DNA from: Nostoc cf. edaphicum LEGE 07299
GTDB taxonomy: Bacteria > Cyanobacteriota > Cyanobacteriia > Cyanobacteriales > Nostocaceae
Length of the DNA: 6,473 nt
Reading direction: 5' to 3'
Assembly (NCBI RefSeq): GCF_015207245.1
Contig: NZ_JADEXF010000215.1
Location: 1-6,473 of the forward strand
Below are positions 1 to 6,448 of the stretch, piece by piece (position 1 is the stretch's first letter; every line of letters begins with the position of its first letter). The notes under the pieces are model-generated. The model did no database searches, had not been told where the DNA came from, and worked only from the letters and a program-made list of their open reading frames with translations. The translations under genes and the position numbers were made by a program.

Positions 1-156
1 GTTGAACCCTGTTAAACCACCGATGTCTACCACGGTCTAGACTTACGGAAATCATGAAAATTTATATTTATTTACTATTGTTAGAAACAGCTTACCGTTA
101 TATCTGTCAAAAGGGAATTAATTAACTAGATCAATTGGAGATAAGAACTCTAATTA

Positions 157-185
157 TTACTTATATAGTGAACTATTTTAAGTAA
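157..185. repeat. Imperfect intergenic hairpin
   Basis: Arms TTACTTA (157-163) and TAAGTAA (179-185) pair perfectly. An inner stem ATAG/CTAT (165-168 and 173-176) closes on a TGAA loop, with a 1-nt and a 2-nt bulge between the two stems. This gives 11 base pairs in total, mostly A-T. It could be the end of a transcript entering from the left edge, or simply AT-rich structure. No T-tract follows on either strand. Confidence 0.4.
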
Positions 186-272
186 GGAATAATAGGTATT
201 TATTCTTATTCATGCCTTGAGTCAGGGAGCAATCAATAGTTATCATTAGTTTTATCAATGATCTAAATCACA

Positions 273-296
273 AGAGACGCGATTGATTGCGTCTCT
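273..296 (-). terminator. Strong hairpin, putative terminator of the leftward unit
   Basis: AGAGACGC (273-280) and GCGTCTCT (289-296) form a perfect 8-bp stem. A G-U and an A-T pair extend it to 10 bp around a TTGA tetraloop. It begins 20 bp past the stop codon of the small membrane protein gene, where a terminator of the leftward transcript would be expected. There is no long T-run after the stem on the minus strand (it continues TGTGATTT), so it is not a textbook intrinsic terminator. Cyanobacteria lack Rho, and stem-loops of this GAGACGC type are, from general knowledge, frequent between Nostocales genes. It may equally be a dispersed palindrome that also stabilises 3' ends. Confidence 0.5.
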
Positions 297-316
297 ATAA
301 ATCGACTAAATATAAT

Positions 317-502
317 TTATATTTGGGTGATTTTGTCAACCTGCCAGTGAGAGATAGTAATGGCAGGTGGTGAGATAACTTGACTAATGGGGGCGGGTTT
401 CATGTCCCGATAGTCCAGGAGTTGGACTACAATGAGGTAAGCGATCGCTAAAATGACCGAAATCGCACCTGTAAGAATAGCAATTAATTTTGAACGTTCC
501 AT
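317..502 (-). CDS. Small single-span membrane protein, unknown function
   Basis: The product is 61 residues. A short charged N-terminus (MERSK) is followed by one hydrophobic helix at about residues 6-29 (LIAILTGAISVILAIAYLIVVQLL), then DYRDMKPAP and a polar, proline-containing tail of about 30 residues. Positive charges before the helix suggest that the N-terminus is cytoplasmic and the tail lies on the lumenal or periplasmic side. No cysteine or known catalytic motif is present. The ATG at 502 is well supported: AGGA sits 7 nt upstream of it. The gene lies 184 bp downstream of tamB on the same strand, so it may be read from the tamB transcript or from its own promoter, though I found no clear one in the spacer. 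It looks like one of the small conserved hypothetical proteins of cyanobacteria, but that is recollection and was not checked. I would not assign a function. Coding status rests on the ribosome binding site, the coherent membrane-protein composition and a hairpin just after its stop. Confidence 0.72.
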   Translation of the reverse strand: MERSKLIAILTGAISVILAIAYLIVVQLLDYRDMKPAPISQVISPPAITISHWQVDKITQI

Positions 503-509
503 CAGTATT

Positions 510-513
510 TCCT
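510..513 (-). promoter_or_regulatory. Ribosome binding site of the small membrane protein
   Basis: The minus strand reads CAGGAAATACTGATG, placing AGGA 7 nt before the ATG at 502. This is a good Shine-Dalgarno match and fixes the start. By contrast, tamB has no such motif before its ATG. Confidence 0.65.
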
Positions 514-670
514 GTAATGCAAGTTATTGTGCAGTGTTTATATCCACATAATAAACTCGGCTATAGTTTCTGGGCATGAAAGGTTGTTTGAAAAGTGATT
601 GGCTACGCTGGGAACAAAATAACCAATTTTTAATTGCTAGAACCCTTGATTTTTAAAGCTCTTTGAAGAA

Positions 671-702
671 TGAAACAGCCCTGGATTTAAAATCGGGTTT
701 CA
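671..702 (-). terminator. Weak hairpin overlapping the tamB stop codon
   Basis: TGAAAC (671-676) and GTTTCA (697-702) are perfect 6-bp arms. Two inner C-G pairs follow after a 2-nt bulge. The TAA stop of tamB (687-689) lies in the loop, and the sequence after the hairpin on the minus strand (TTCTTCAAAG) is only loosely T-rich. It is at most a weak or leaky terminator, or a structure at the end of the message. The rest of the 503-686 spacer shows nothing else I can name. Confidence 0.2.
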
Positions 703-3700
703 TACTGAACTTGGAATAGATTTTCATCCCCTAAATTAGTTGAGCCTCGCATCAAAATTTCGTCGCTGAGTCGATAAAGCACGTTATAACGGAAAGACTC
801 ATCGCTAGAAAGAGGGCGTGATAAAGAAGCAGAGAAATTTCTATTGATGTCAAACACACCTTCTGCTGATAAATTCAAAACTGAAGCTGTCGTTGTTTCA
901 TTACTAGTGATTGGGGTGGGAAATATCCGAAATTCGCTGAAACCAATAGCCTGTCCGATCGCAGTTATAGTTCCTTGTAAACTACCTAAAATGGTAGAAC
1001 TAGCGAAATTAGTCAGCCCTTGTCCTGCATCTGCTTGGCCGAAAGAACCAAGAATTGAACCACCTAATAGAGCAACTATTTCTCCTCTACTACGGCTAGG
1101 TTCACTCGTCAGTTCCAGATTTTCGCCCAATTCACTCGCTGGCCCATCCACTCTTGCTTGAACGCGAACGGTACGCAAAGTACCAAAGTTGGTAGCAGAA
1201 ACATCGCTGATTTCAGCAGACAATGGTGATTCCAAAATTCTATTATTGATTGCCGATGTTTCAGGTACAATTGCGAGCAGTCGGACATCCAGAATCGGAT
1301 CAAGTCCTTGACTTGGAATAAACCGCGCGGTTTGTTCATAGCCCCGTTCCAAGGTGAACTCAGTAGAAAATAAACTTACTCGTCCTCCTGTCAAACGAAT
1401 GACTCCTTCAGGACGCGGTTTGCCTAATGTACCATTAATGGTCAAGTCGCCTTTTGCTTCAAAGCTCAATAGGGGCTGGCTAAAGACGGCTGCTCCTGGT
1501 ATTGAGTCGAGAAAAGATTGACTGGTAACACTAACATCGTCGTCTAGAATTAACCTTAAATCTGCAAACTCTATAGGTAAATTGGGTGGAGTTGCTGTGC
1601 TAGTGCTTGCGTCTGCTGTCGCCACTGGCTTAGTGCTTCCTTCCACTGTAACTACTGGGTTAGCGCTACTCTCTGCTGTCGGTGTGACGTTAGGGTTAAC
1701 CTCTTCTCTATTTAGATTTATGACGTTAGCGTTAGCCGCTGCTGTAGCTGCTGATTTTTTCTCACCAGTAGCCGAGTTTCCAATAATCACCTGACCATCA
1801 CTCAGTTCAATTTCTCCACCAATTACAGGTTTTAATGCTGTTCCGCGAAGTACGATATCGCCGCCAACACCACCTTCATACAGTCCTGCAATTTCAAAGT
1901 TGAGTTTGTCTGCTATTGATACTGTCAGAGGATTTGCTACGGCTTGCTGAGGCTGAAGAATTGGGAGGATGCCTGATGCACTTACTTGCCCTTCATTGTA
2001 AGTGCCTTGGATACCTTGGACATTCACAGTATTACCATTAAACTGCGCTGTTCCTGTGACATTCGTTAAGGGTTCAGATAAGGCTTTAGCGCTAAAAGTT
2101 GCATCATTAAGTGTGACATTGCCGTTAATAATTGGTTCGTTTAAAGTACCTTGAACATTTAAATCTACTTGTCCTTGACCATTTACCCAAGCGACTTGAT
2201 TGTTAGTAAACAGGTTTAACAGCGCCAATCCTTCATTGTTCACATTGGCGTTGATGCTGATTTGATTGCTATCCGGTTGCACTTCGGCAAAAGGTAACGG
2301 AGCAGGTACGCTACCTGTAATGGTAACTGGCTGCGTTCCTGTCACTAGTAAGCTACTGTCAAAATTCAAACGAGCATCGTTGTAATCAAAGTTCACTTGT
2401 CCTGTTTGTACAGGTTGCTTGTTGAGAGTCGCATTCGCCAGCGCTACTTCCCCTTGAACTCTGGGGTCTTGTAAACTACCTCCCAATGTGGCATTAGCAT
2501 TTACATTACCAGTGATATCTATGGGGTATTGTTCGATAATAGGCTGTAAAAGTGATAAAGGTAAACTTGCTACATTCAAGTTGCCAGATAGTTGCTCAGT
2601 TCCTAACTGCCCTGAAAAAGCCACCAGTCCTTGATTTATACCGACACTTAAGGGTGAAAGGGTGACGATTCCATCGGCAAAATTGCCTTGAGCAACGACT
2701 TGATTAATGGAGTATTCACCCCATTGCCAATTAGCACCTTGGAAATTAAAGCCAACATTTAACCCAGATTTTAACGAGCCATTAGCTGTAATTCCTCCGC
2801 TCAAAGCACCCGTTAATTCTGCAAGGGTGGGTAAAGATGCAGTTTCTTTTCTCTCTTCTTGTTGTTGTTGTGCTACCAATCTTCTAATTTTTGAGAAATA
2901 TGTAAGCTGTGTTAGCAAATCTGCATTGGGCAAACTGATAGCGTTGGTATCTAGTACCTCTGCTCCAGCTAACGTCGGAGGCTGCAACCCGGTACCAAAG
3001 TCTTGAAAATCAAAGATATTAAACGCTTGTAAAAGTCTCTGGATTCTTGCTTGGTCAAAATTAGCTTGGAATTGAAATTGCGGGTCGTTTCCTGCTTTTA
3101 CATTTCCACTCAGGGCGATGTTGCTATCTCCAATCCGCAATTGACCATTAGCCAAGCTAGCAGTACCATCAGCATAATTAATAGTGCCGCGAAATTCATC
3201 TGCTGCTACTCTGGCAACACGAGGCCCAGCGATCGCAACGTCTCCCGCAATGGCATAATTATTCAGATTGACAACTAAATTACCCGATAATTGCCCCCCC
3301 AAAGGTTTCAATTGATTGTTAGGTAAAAAGCCGCCAACAAGAGCGATGGGAAACTGTTGGGCGTTGATTATCAAGTTATCTCCCTCAGTTCTACCCGTAG
3401 TAACTGCCTCATCGCGTTTAACTAAAAATGAAGTCGGACGATAATCTGCACCTAAGTTAAGGGCAATCCGATCTTGTTTCCCAGCTAGTCGCAGACTTCC
3501 ACCTTGTCCACCTTGAAAATTCACATTTCCGGTTAAAAGTGGGTCAAACGCCAAGTTACTCACATTAAAATTCCGCAGTCGGATATTCCCAGTAGCTTGG
3601 GGTACATCTGGAGTACCTGTAACTTTCCCATTAAAATCAAGTCGCCCTGCTATTGCTACGTCCCCAGGAACTTTGAAGCCAGTATTTTGTAGGTTGAAAT

Positions 3701-6086
3701 TCTGCGCCAGTACATTTAAATCAAATCCGGCAATTTGGGGTGCGCCAGTTGAGGGAGACTGAATAGCGATCGCACCATTAGCAGTAAATCCTGGGGTAGA
3801 TGCGTTTTCAACTATAATCTGTTGCCCATTCCATCGAAATTGAGCGGTGAGTGGTTGTGTCAGCTGCGCTATCCCTTGGGGAAGGTTGATTTGTCCGGCG
3901 GCGCGAATATCCGCAAGCTGGAAAGATTCTGTTGTCCCTGCTAACTGAAGATTGCTATTGAGCCGTCCTCGCAGTTGTGGTGAAAACCGGTTGAGTTGGA
4001 TTTGAGAAGTGTTGACAGCTGCTTGCCAGCGTTGTTGTGCAAGTTGACCTTGAGCTGTGATTGTCCCGCCTGCTACATTCAACACAGCATTTGGAAAGAC
4101 GAGATTCTCTCCTTGTTGATCAACAACAACTCGTCCGGTAGTGGGATAGGTGGCGTTAGGCGCTTGCACCCGCGCTACTGCTTGCAGATTGTTCAGAGTG
4201 CCAGAAATATTGGCATTTGCTGATACATTCCCAATGGTGATGTCAGGTGAAGAGTTGTATGCTTTTGCGATCGCATCCCCTGGTATATTTTTTGCTTGGA
4301 CATTCAATGCCACCCGACCTTGGGGTGCAAGCTGAACTCGTCCGCTAGCAGTGACTTGCCCTCCCACATCTGGATTTGCTTGAACGCGAGAAACGTTGAC
4401 ATTTAACGGTGTACCCAGAGAACCAGAAATTTTAGCGTTCGCAGATATACCACCAACATTAATGGGAGTTGAAATGCCGTAACCTTGAGCGATCGCATTT
4501 CCTGGGATACCTTGAGCTTGAATATTTACACCTACCTGACCTTGAGGTGCTAGTTGAACTTGACCACTGGCTGTAATTTGCCCCCCGGCTGGCGGCGTCA
4601 CCTGAACACTAGTAATATCAAGGTTCAACGGCTGTTTGGCAAGTGAGCCAGTAATTTGTGCTTTTGCTGAAACATTCCCAACTGCGATCGGTAGAGTAAC
4701 GCCATAGCTGCGTGCTAGTATATCCCCTGATATGCCATCAGCTTGAGCATTAAATATTACCCCATCTTTGGCTCCTAGATTAGCTTGACCGCTGCCGATA
4801 ATTTGACCGCCAGCTGCGGGGACTATTTTCAGATTAGAGACAGTTAGTTGAGATGCAGTTTGAGATGCATTCAAGCGGAAATCAGTGTTAATGGTTTTAA
4901 ATTGAACGCGATCGACTTGAATCGGTTTTGTATTACTTACCGTACCATTGATGACTGGTTGCTCAAGTGCGCCTAGTATTTTAATATTTTCTTGAATTTC
5001 GCCAGTAGCCGGGACTGACGAATTCACTTTCAATGTATCTAAGATATTTTTCGCAGTAACTGGTCTGATCTGAGCAGAAACATTAAAACCTGTTTGAGTA
5101 TTAATTGTTCCATTTGCCAGAATGGGAACTTTGCCAAAGTTCGTACTCAGATTATCTAAAGTAACTGTCTGACCCTGAAATATAAATTTCCCATTAAAAT
5201 TAGAAACCGGCTGAGGAATATTTTGAATTTTAGCGGTGATTTGATTAGCTGTAGCTGTTCCCGTAATTGCGATGTCTGACAGTTTGGGTGGAATCTGCAC
5301 CCCTAAGTCAGCATTTAAATACCCTGTTTGGAGAGCGATCGGTAACTGAATTAATCTAGTGATATCGGATGCTTGTAAATTTTGTGCTTGCAGTTGGAGG
5401 TTAGTTTGTTGAGCTTTTAGTTGGGTTTCGCCAACAATTTTGACAGCGCCTCCCCTAGTGAGTTGAGTATTGAAGTCATAACCGATCCTTTGATTTTGAT
5501 CGGAAAATCGGGCAATACCACCAACTCGATCTAATATTACTGAGCCTTTGGGTTTAGTTGGTGCAGTGAATGGCATCAACTCGACATCGCCATCTTGAAT
5601 TTGAAGTGACTGCAACTCAGTTTGAATAAACCCTTGTCCCTCCCCAGCCTTAACTTGGGCTGTCACCCAACGACCATCTTTATCCTGTTGAACATAGACA
5701 TTGGGTTGAACTAAGGTGACATTTAATGCTAATTTTCGACTCAGAATAAGTTGCAACGGTGAGAACTGCACTTCCAAAGCTTTTGCTACCACCTGGTCTA
5801 CATCGGTGGCAGTTGCTGGTATTGATAAAGAGCTAAATCTCAGACTAGAAAGCGAAAAACGTTCAACGTTCCCAACTTTGACTGGACGTCCCAGTAATTG
5901 CTCAAGATTTTGCTGCACTAACGGTGCTAAATCTTTGTATACATAGTTTCTAGCCCACCAAGCACCAACTATAATTCCAATTAGCAAAACCCCACCCAAA
6001 GCCAAACTGGTACGTCCTAAAAGCAGGAGCCACAGACGACGATTAGATGGTTCCTGATTGTTTTCTGAATTTGGCGATCGCTTCAT
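687..6086 (-). CDS. tamB: TamB family inter-membrane bridge protein (DUF490)
   Basis: The product is 1,799 residues, longer than E. coli TamB (about 1,260) but in keeping with the large cyanobacterial and plastid relatives. A basic N-terminus (RR at 16-17) precedes one membrane anchor at about 27-45. Then comes the AsmA-like opening, with LLGRPVKVG near residue 65. A very long central region of short alternating strands rich in N, Q, G and V fits the open beta-groove of this family. It includes three tandem ~74-residue repeats (425-644), a charged QQQQEERKE patch near 1073 and a disordered Thr/Ser/Ala linker (about 1443-1501). The C-terminal TamB domain shows GLDPILD (1594-1600), LTSEPSRSRGEIVALLGG (1659-1676) and a terminal QVQYETRF ending in phenylalanine, all typical. 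Known family members bridge the inner and outer membranes and serve outer-membrane protein insertion with Omp85/TamA partners, or lipid transport; plant TIC236 is the plastid relative. The ATG at 6086 is chosen because the frame extends further only to a TTG at 6155, which adds 23 residues with no family-like content and would start upstream of the best promoter candidate. There is no Shine-Dalgarno before the ATG. The frame is intact. Confidence 0.93.
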   Translation of the reverse strand: MKRSPNSENNQEPSNRRLWLLLLGRTSLALGGVLLIGIIVGAWWARNYVYKDLAPLVQQNLEQLLGRPVKVGNVERFSLSSLRFSSLSIPATATDVDQVVAKALEVQFSPLQLILSRKLALNVTLVQPNVYVQQDKDGRWVTAQVKAGEGQGFIQTELQSLQIQDGDVELMPFTAPTKPKGSVILDRVGGIARFSDQNQRIGYDFNTQLTRGGAVKIVGETQLKAQQTNLQLQAQNLQASDITRLIQLPIALQTGYLNADLGVQIPPKLSDIAITGTATANQITAKIQNIPQPVSNFNGKFIFQGQTVTLDNLSTNFGKVPILANGTINTQTGFNVSAQIRPVTAKNILDTLKVNSSVPATGEIQENIKILGALEQPVINGTVSNTKPIQVDRVQFKTINTDFRLNASQTASQLTVSNLKIVPAAGGQIIGSGQANLGAKDGVIFNAQADGISGDILARSYGVTLPIAVGNVSAKAQITGSLAKQPLNLDITSVQVTPPAGGQITASGQVQLAPQGQVGVNIQAQGIPGNAIAQGYGISTPINVGGISANAKISGSLGTPLNVNVSRVQANPDVGGQVTASGRVQLAPQGRVALNVQAKNIPGDAIAKAYNSSPDITIGNVSANANISGTLNNLQAVARVQAPNATYPTTGRVVVDQQGENLVFPNAVLNVAGGTITAQGQLAQQRWQAAVNTSQIQLNRFSPQLRGRLNSNLQLAGTTESFQLADIRAAGQINLPQGIAQLTQPLTAQFRWNGQQIIVENASTPGFTANGAIAIQSPSTGAPQIAGFDLNVLAQNFNLQNTGFKVPGDVAIAGRLDFNGKVTGTPDVPQATGNIRLRNFNVSNLAFDPLLTGNVNFQGGQGGSLRLAGKQDRIALNLGADYRPTSFLVKRDEAVTTGRTEGDNLIINAQQFPIALVGGFLPNNQLKPLGGQLSGNLVVNLNNYAIAGDVAIAGPRVARVAADEFRGTINYADGTASLANGQLRIGDSNIALSGNVKAGNDPQFQFQANFDQARIQRLLQAFNIFDFQDFGTGLQPPTLAGAEVLDTNAISLPNADLLTQLTYFSKIRRLVAQQQQEERKETASLPTLAELTGALSGGITANGSLKSGLNVGFNFQGANWQWGEYSINQVVAQGNFADGIVTLSPLSVGINQGLVAFSGQLGTEQLSGNLNVASLPLSLLQPIIEQYPIDITGNVNANATLGGSLQDPRVQGEVALANATLNKQPVQTGQVNFDYNDARLNFDSSLLVTGTQPVTITGSVPAPLPFAEVQPDSNQISINANVNNEGLALLNLFTNNQVAWVNGQGQVDLNVQGTLNEPIINGNVTLNDATFSAKALSEPLTNVTGTAQFNGNTVNVQGIQGTYNEGQVSASGILPILQPQQAVANPLTVSIADKLNFEIAGLYEGGVGGDIVLRGTALKPVIGGEIELSDGQVIIGNSATGEKKSAATAAANANVINLNREEVNPNVTPTAESSANPVVTVEGSTKPVATADASTSTATPPNLPIEFADLRLILDDDVSVTSQSFLDSIPGAAVFSQPLLSFEAKGDLTINGTLGKPRPEGVIRLTGGRVSLFSTEFTLERGYEQTARFIPSQGLDPILDVRLLAIVPETSAINNRILESPLSAEISDVSATNFGTLRTVRVQARVDGPASELGENLELTSEPSRSRGEIVALLGGSILGSFGQADAGQGLTNFASSTILGSLQGTITAIGQAIGFSEFRIFPTPITSNETTTASVLNLSAEGVFDINRNFSASLSRPLSSDESFRYNVLYRLSDEILMRGSTNLGDENLFQVQYETRF
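1602..1697 (-). repeat. Degenerate 30-bp tandem repeat in the tamB linker
   Basis: Three units lie head to tail in the coding strand: 1662-1697 (12 codons, NPNVTPTAESSA), 1632-1661 (10 codons, NPVVTVEGST) and 1602-1631 (10 codons, KPVATADAST). Units two and three share the codon pattern AAx-CCA-GTx-xxx-ACA and end in AGC-ACT. All are in frame. They build most of a Thr/Ser/Ala/Pro/Val-rich segment, likely disordered, between two structured parts of the C-terminal half of TamB. Confidence 0.55.
4155..4814 (-). repeat. Three tandem ~74-residue repeats within TamB
   Basis: Coding-strand units begin at 4814 (AGGQIIGSGQ), 4589 (AGGQITASGQ) and 4367 (VGGQVTASGR), 225 and 222 bp apart. They correspond to TamB residues 425-499, 500-573 and about 574-644. 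Shared landmarks in order are GGQ-I/V-x-x-SG, a GV/VGV/VAL-x-x-N/Q-A strand, GI-P/S-G-x-x-A, a P/I-x-V-G-x-x-SA turn, I-S/T-G-S/T-L and a closing V-Q-A/V. Units two and three are the closest pair (both have QLAPQG). Each unit probably adds a few strands to the beta-groove, so copy number would alter bridge length. Confidence 0.8.
6074..6081. repeat. HIP1 octamer GCGATCGC at the tamB start; five others in the window
   Basis: HIP1, the highly iterated cyanobacterial palindrome GCGATCGC, lies inside codons 2-5 of tamB (AAG CGA TCG CCA). Further exact copies are at 441-448 (inside the small membrane gene), 3229-3236, 3766-3773, 4267-4274 and 4489-4496. Six copies in 6.5 kb is far above chance and supports a cyanobacterial chromosome. 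Near matches occur at about 965, 4684, 4907 and 5336. Confidence 0.9.
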
Positions 6087-6092
6087 GATTGT

Positions 6093-6107
6093 TACCAGTA
6101 CCAGTAC
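6093..6107. repeat. Short hexamer direct repeat before the tamB ATG
   Basis: TACCAG is repeated two and a half times (6093-6107), just upstream of the tamB ATG and where a Shine-Dalgarno sequence would be expected. On the coding strand it reads GTACTGGTACTGGTA. It offers no obvious pairing to 16S rRNA. It may be a chance slippage repeat. Confidence 0.4.
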
Positions 6108-6132
6108 TTTTTTCTGGAGTGAGGCTAGAGAC

Positions 6133-6162
6133 AAATTAGTTAGTTGTATCCGCAAGTTACAA
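6133..6162 (-). promoter_or_regulatory. Putative sigma70-type promoter of tamB
   Basis: On the minus strand TTGTAA (6157-6162) is followed after 18 bp by TAATTT (6133-6138), which fits the cyanobacterial TAnnnT -10 pattern. Initiation near 6126 would give a leader of about 40 nt before the ATG at 6086 and would exclude the upstream TTG start. The site lies between the MITE-like element and the gene, so it would be unaffected by the insertion. Such matches are common in AT-rich DNA. Confidence 0.3.
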
Positions 6163-6180
6163 AATATCGTTTCACAATAT

Positions 6181-6294
6181 CAGGACTTACGCAAGAACTT
6201 TGCAGCAAGTTGCTTATATTCATTAGACGGGACTGCACCAAGAAGACGCATTTGCAGTGCGTCTATGTTATTTCATAATTTCGCGTAATTCCTG
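6181..6294. mobile_element. 114-bp MITE-like element with terminal inverted repeats
   Basis: The left end CAGGACTTACGCAA (6181-6194) and the reverse complement of the right end, CAGGAATTACGCGA (6281-6294), match at 12 of 14 positions. The element is flanked on both sides by AATAT (6176-6180 and 6295-6299), which looks like a 5-bp target duplication. It has no coding capacity and carries an internal hairpin (6244-6264). Small size, terminal repeats and a duplication together fit a non-autonomous element moved by a transposase encoded elsewhere. The end sequence CAGGACTTACGC is, from memory, a common intergenic motif in Nostoc-type genomes; I cannot name the parent IS family. It sits 94 bp upstream of the tamB ATG. 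Confidence 0.72.
6244..6264. repeat. Hairpin inside the MITE-like element
   Basis: AGACGCA (6244-6250) and TGCGTCT (6258-6264) form a perfect 7-bp stem with a 7-nt loop. If the tamB transcript starts upstream of the element, the hairpin would be in its leader. The AGACGC/GCGTCT core is the same as in the hairpin at 273-296. Confidence 0.6.
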
Positions 6295-6321
6295 AATATA
6301 TTTCGATTAATAATTTGTCAC
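6295..6321 (-). promoter_or_regulatory. Possible older promoter at the edge of the MITE-like element
   Basis: On the minus strand GTGACA (6316-6321, five of six matches to TTGACA) is followed by TATATT (6295-6300) at a short 15-bp spacing, or TATTCA (6293-6298) at 17 bp. The -10 region coincides with the insertion junction. If real, the element landed at the start site of a tamB promoter, and transcripts from it would now carry the element in their leader. The spacing and -10 match are not ideal. Confidence 0.2.
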
Positions 6322-6344
6322 CAGATATTAGTTTTGTTGGTCTT

Positions 6345-6360
6345 AAAGTTTGAAAACTTT
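6345..6360. promoter_or_regulatory. Perfect 7-bp dyad, possible operator
   Basis: AAAGTTT (6345-6351) and AAACTTT (6354-6360) are perfect inverted arms separated by GA. The 16-bp dyad is compact enough for a dimeric regulator and lies upstream of the older promoter candidate. No known operator consensus is recognised, and A/T-only arms arise easily by chance. Confidence 0.2.
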
Positions 6361-6366
6361 GCTGGT

Positions 6367-6428
6367 ATTAGGAAAATTATTTAGAATTTTATCTGCGTCT
6401 TAAAAAAAGTGCTATAGCATTTCCTAAT
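6367..6428. repeat. 62-bp segment bounded by a perfect 9-bp inverted repeat
   Basis: ATTAGGAAA (6367-6375) and TTTCCTAAT (6420-6428) are exact inverted copies. Between them lie the perfect 10-bp palindrome TGCTATAGCA (6410-6419) and a run of seven A (6402-6408). On the minus strand the palindrome is followed by C and seven T, which could end a leftward transcript entering from the right edge. No flanking target duplication is visible, so a mobile origin is not supported. Confidence 0.35.
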
Positions 6429-6448
6429 CACATGAGATAGATCATAGT

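Larger units (their letters stand above)
1..316. other. Left intergenic region, no convincing gene
   Basis: This AT-rich stretch has stops in all frames after about position 55 and no open frame worth calling. It holds an imperfect hairpin (157-185), a smaller dyad GAATAA/TTATTC (187-192 and 200-205), a 6-bp dyad ATCATT/AATGAT (242-247 and 257-262), and the strong hairpin at 273-296. The first ~55 bases could be the edge of another gene: the plus strand can be read as the last codons of a protein (LNPVKPPMSTTV, then TAG at 38-40), while two minus-strand frames are also open to the window edge. The fragment is too short to decide, so no gene is annotated. Confidence 0.6.

Noticed and set aside
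39..51. GACTTACGGAA near the left edge, resembling the MITE-like end GACTTACGCAA
   Set aside because: It matches 10 of 11 bases but lacks the CAG start, and no inverted partner is found between 52 and 316; it may be a decayed end or a coincidence.
1..55. Edge of a neighbouring gene
   Set aside because: Three readings compete: a plus-strand C-terminus LNPVKPPMSTTV then TAG, a minus-strand start MISVSLDRGRHRWF at 55, and a minus-strand GTG start reading VDIGGLTGFN. None has a ribosome binding site or enough length to choose.
844..1161. Plus-strand open frame of 105 codons
   Set aside because: It lies wholly antisense to the conserved C-terminal domain of tamB and has no ribosome binding site or recognisable protein pattern.
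1109..1339. Minus-strand open frame of 76 codons in another frame
   Set aside because: It is inside tamB on the same strand but out of frame; tamB is conserved and uninterrupted here.
2707..3006. Plus-strand open frame of 99 codons
   Set aside because: It is antisense to the tamB central region; its composition (many Cys and Ser from antisense Gln and Thr codons) is that of a shadow frame.
6144..6162. NtcA-like site, TTGTA-N9-TACAA on the minus strand
   Set aside because: The NtcA consensus is GTA-N8-TAC; here the spacer is 9, so nitrogen control was not called. The 5-bp arms may be chance.
6058..6288. Plus-strand open frame of 76 codons reading through the MITE-like element
   Set aside because: It overlaps the tamB start antisense and runs across the insertion boundary and the internal hairpin, so it cannot be an old conserved gene; it also has no family resemblance.
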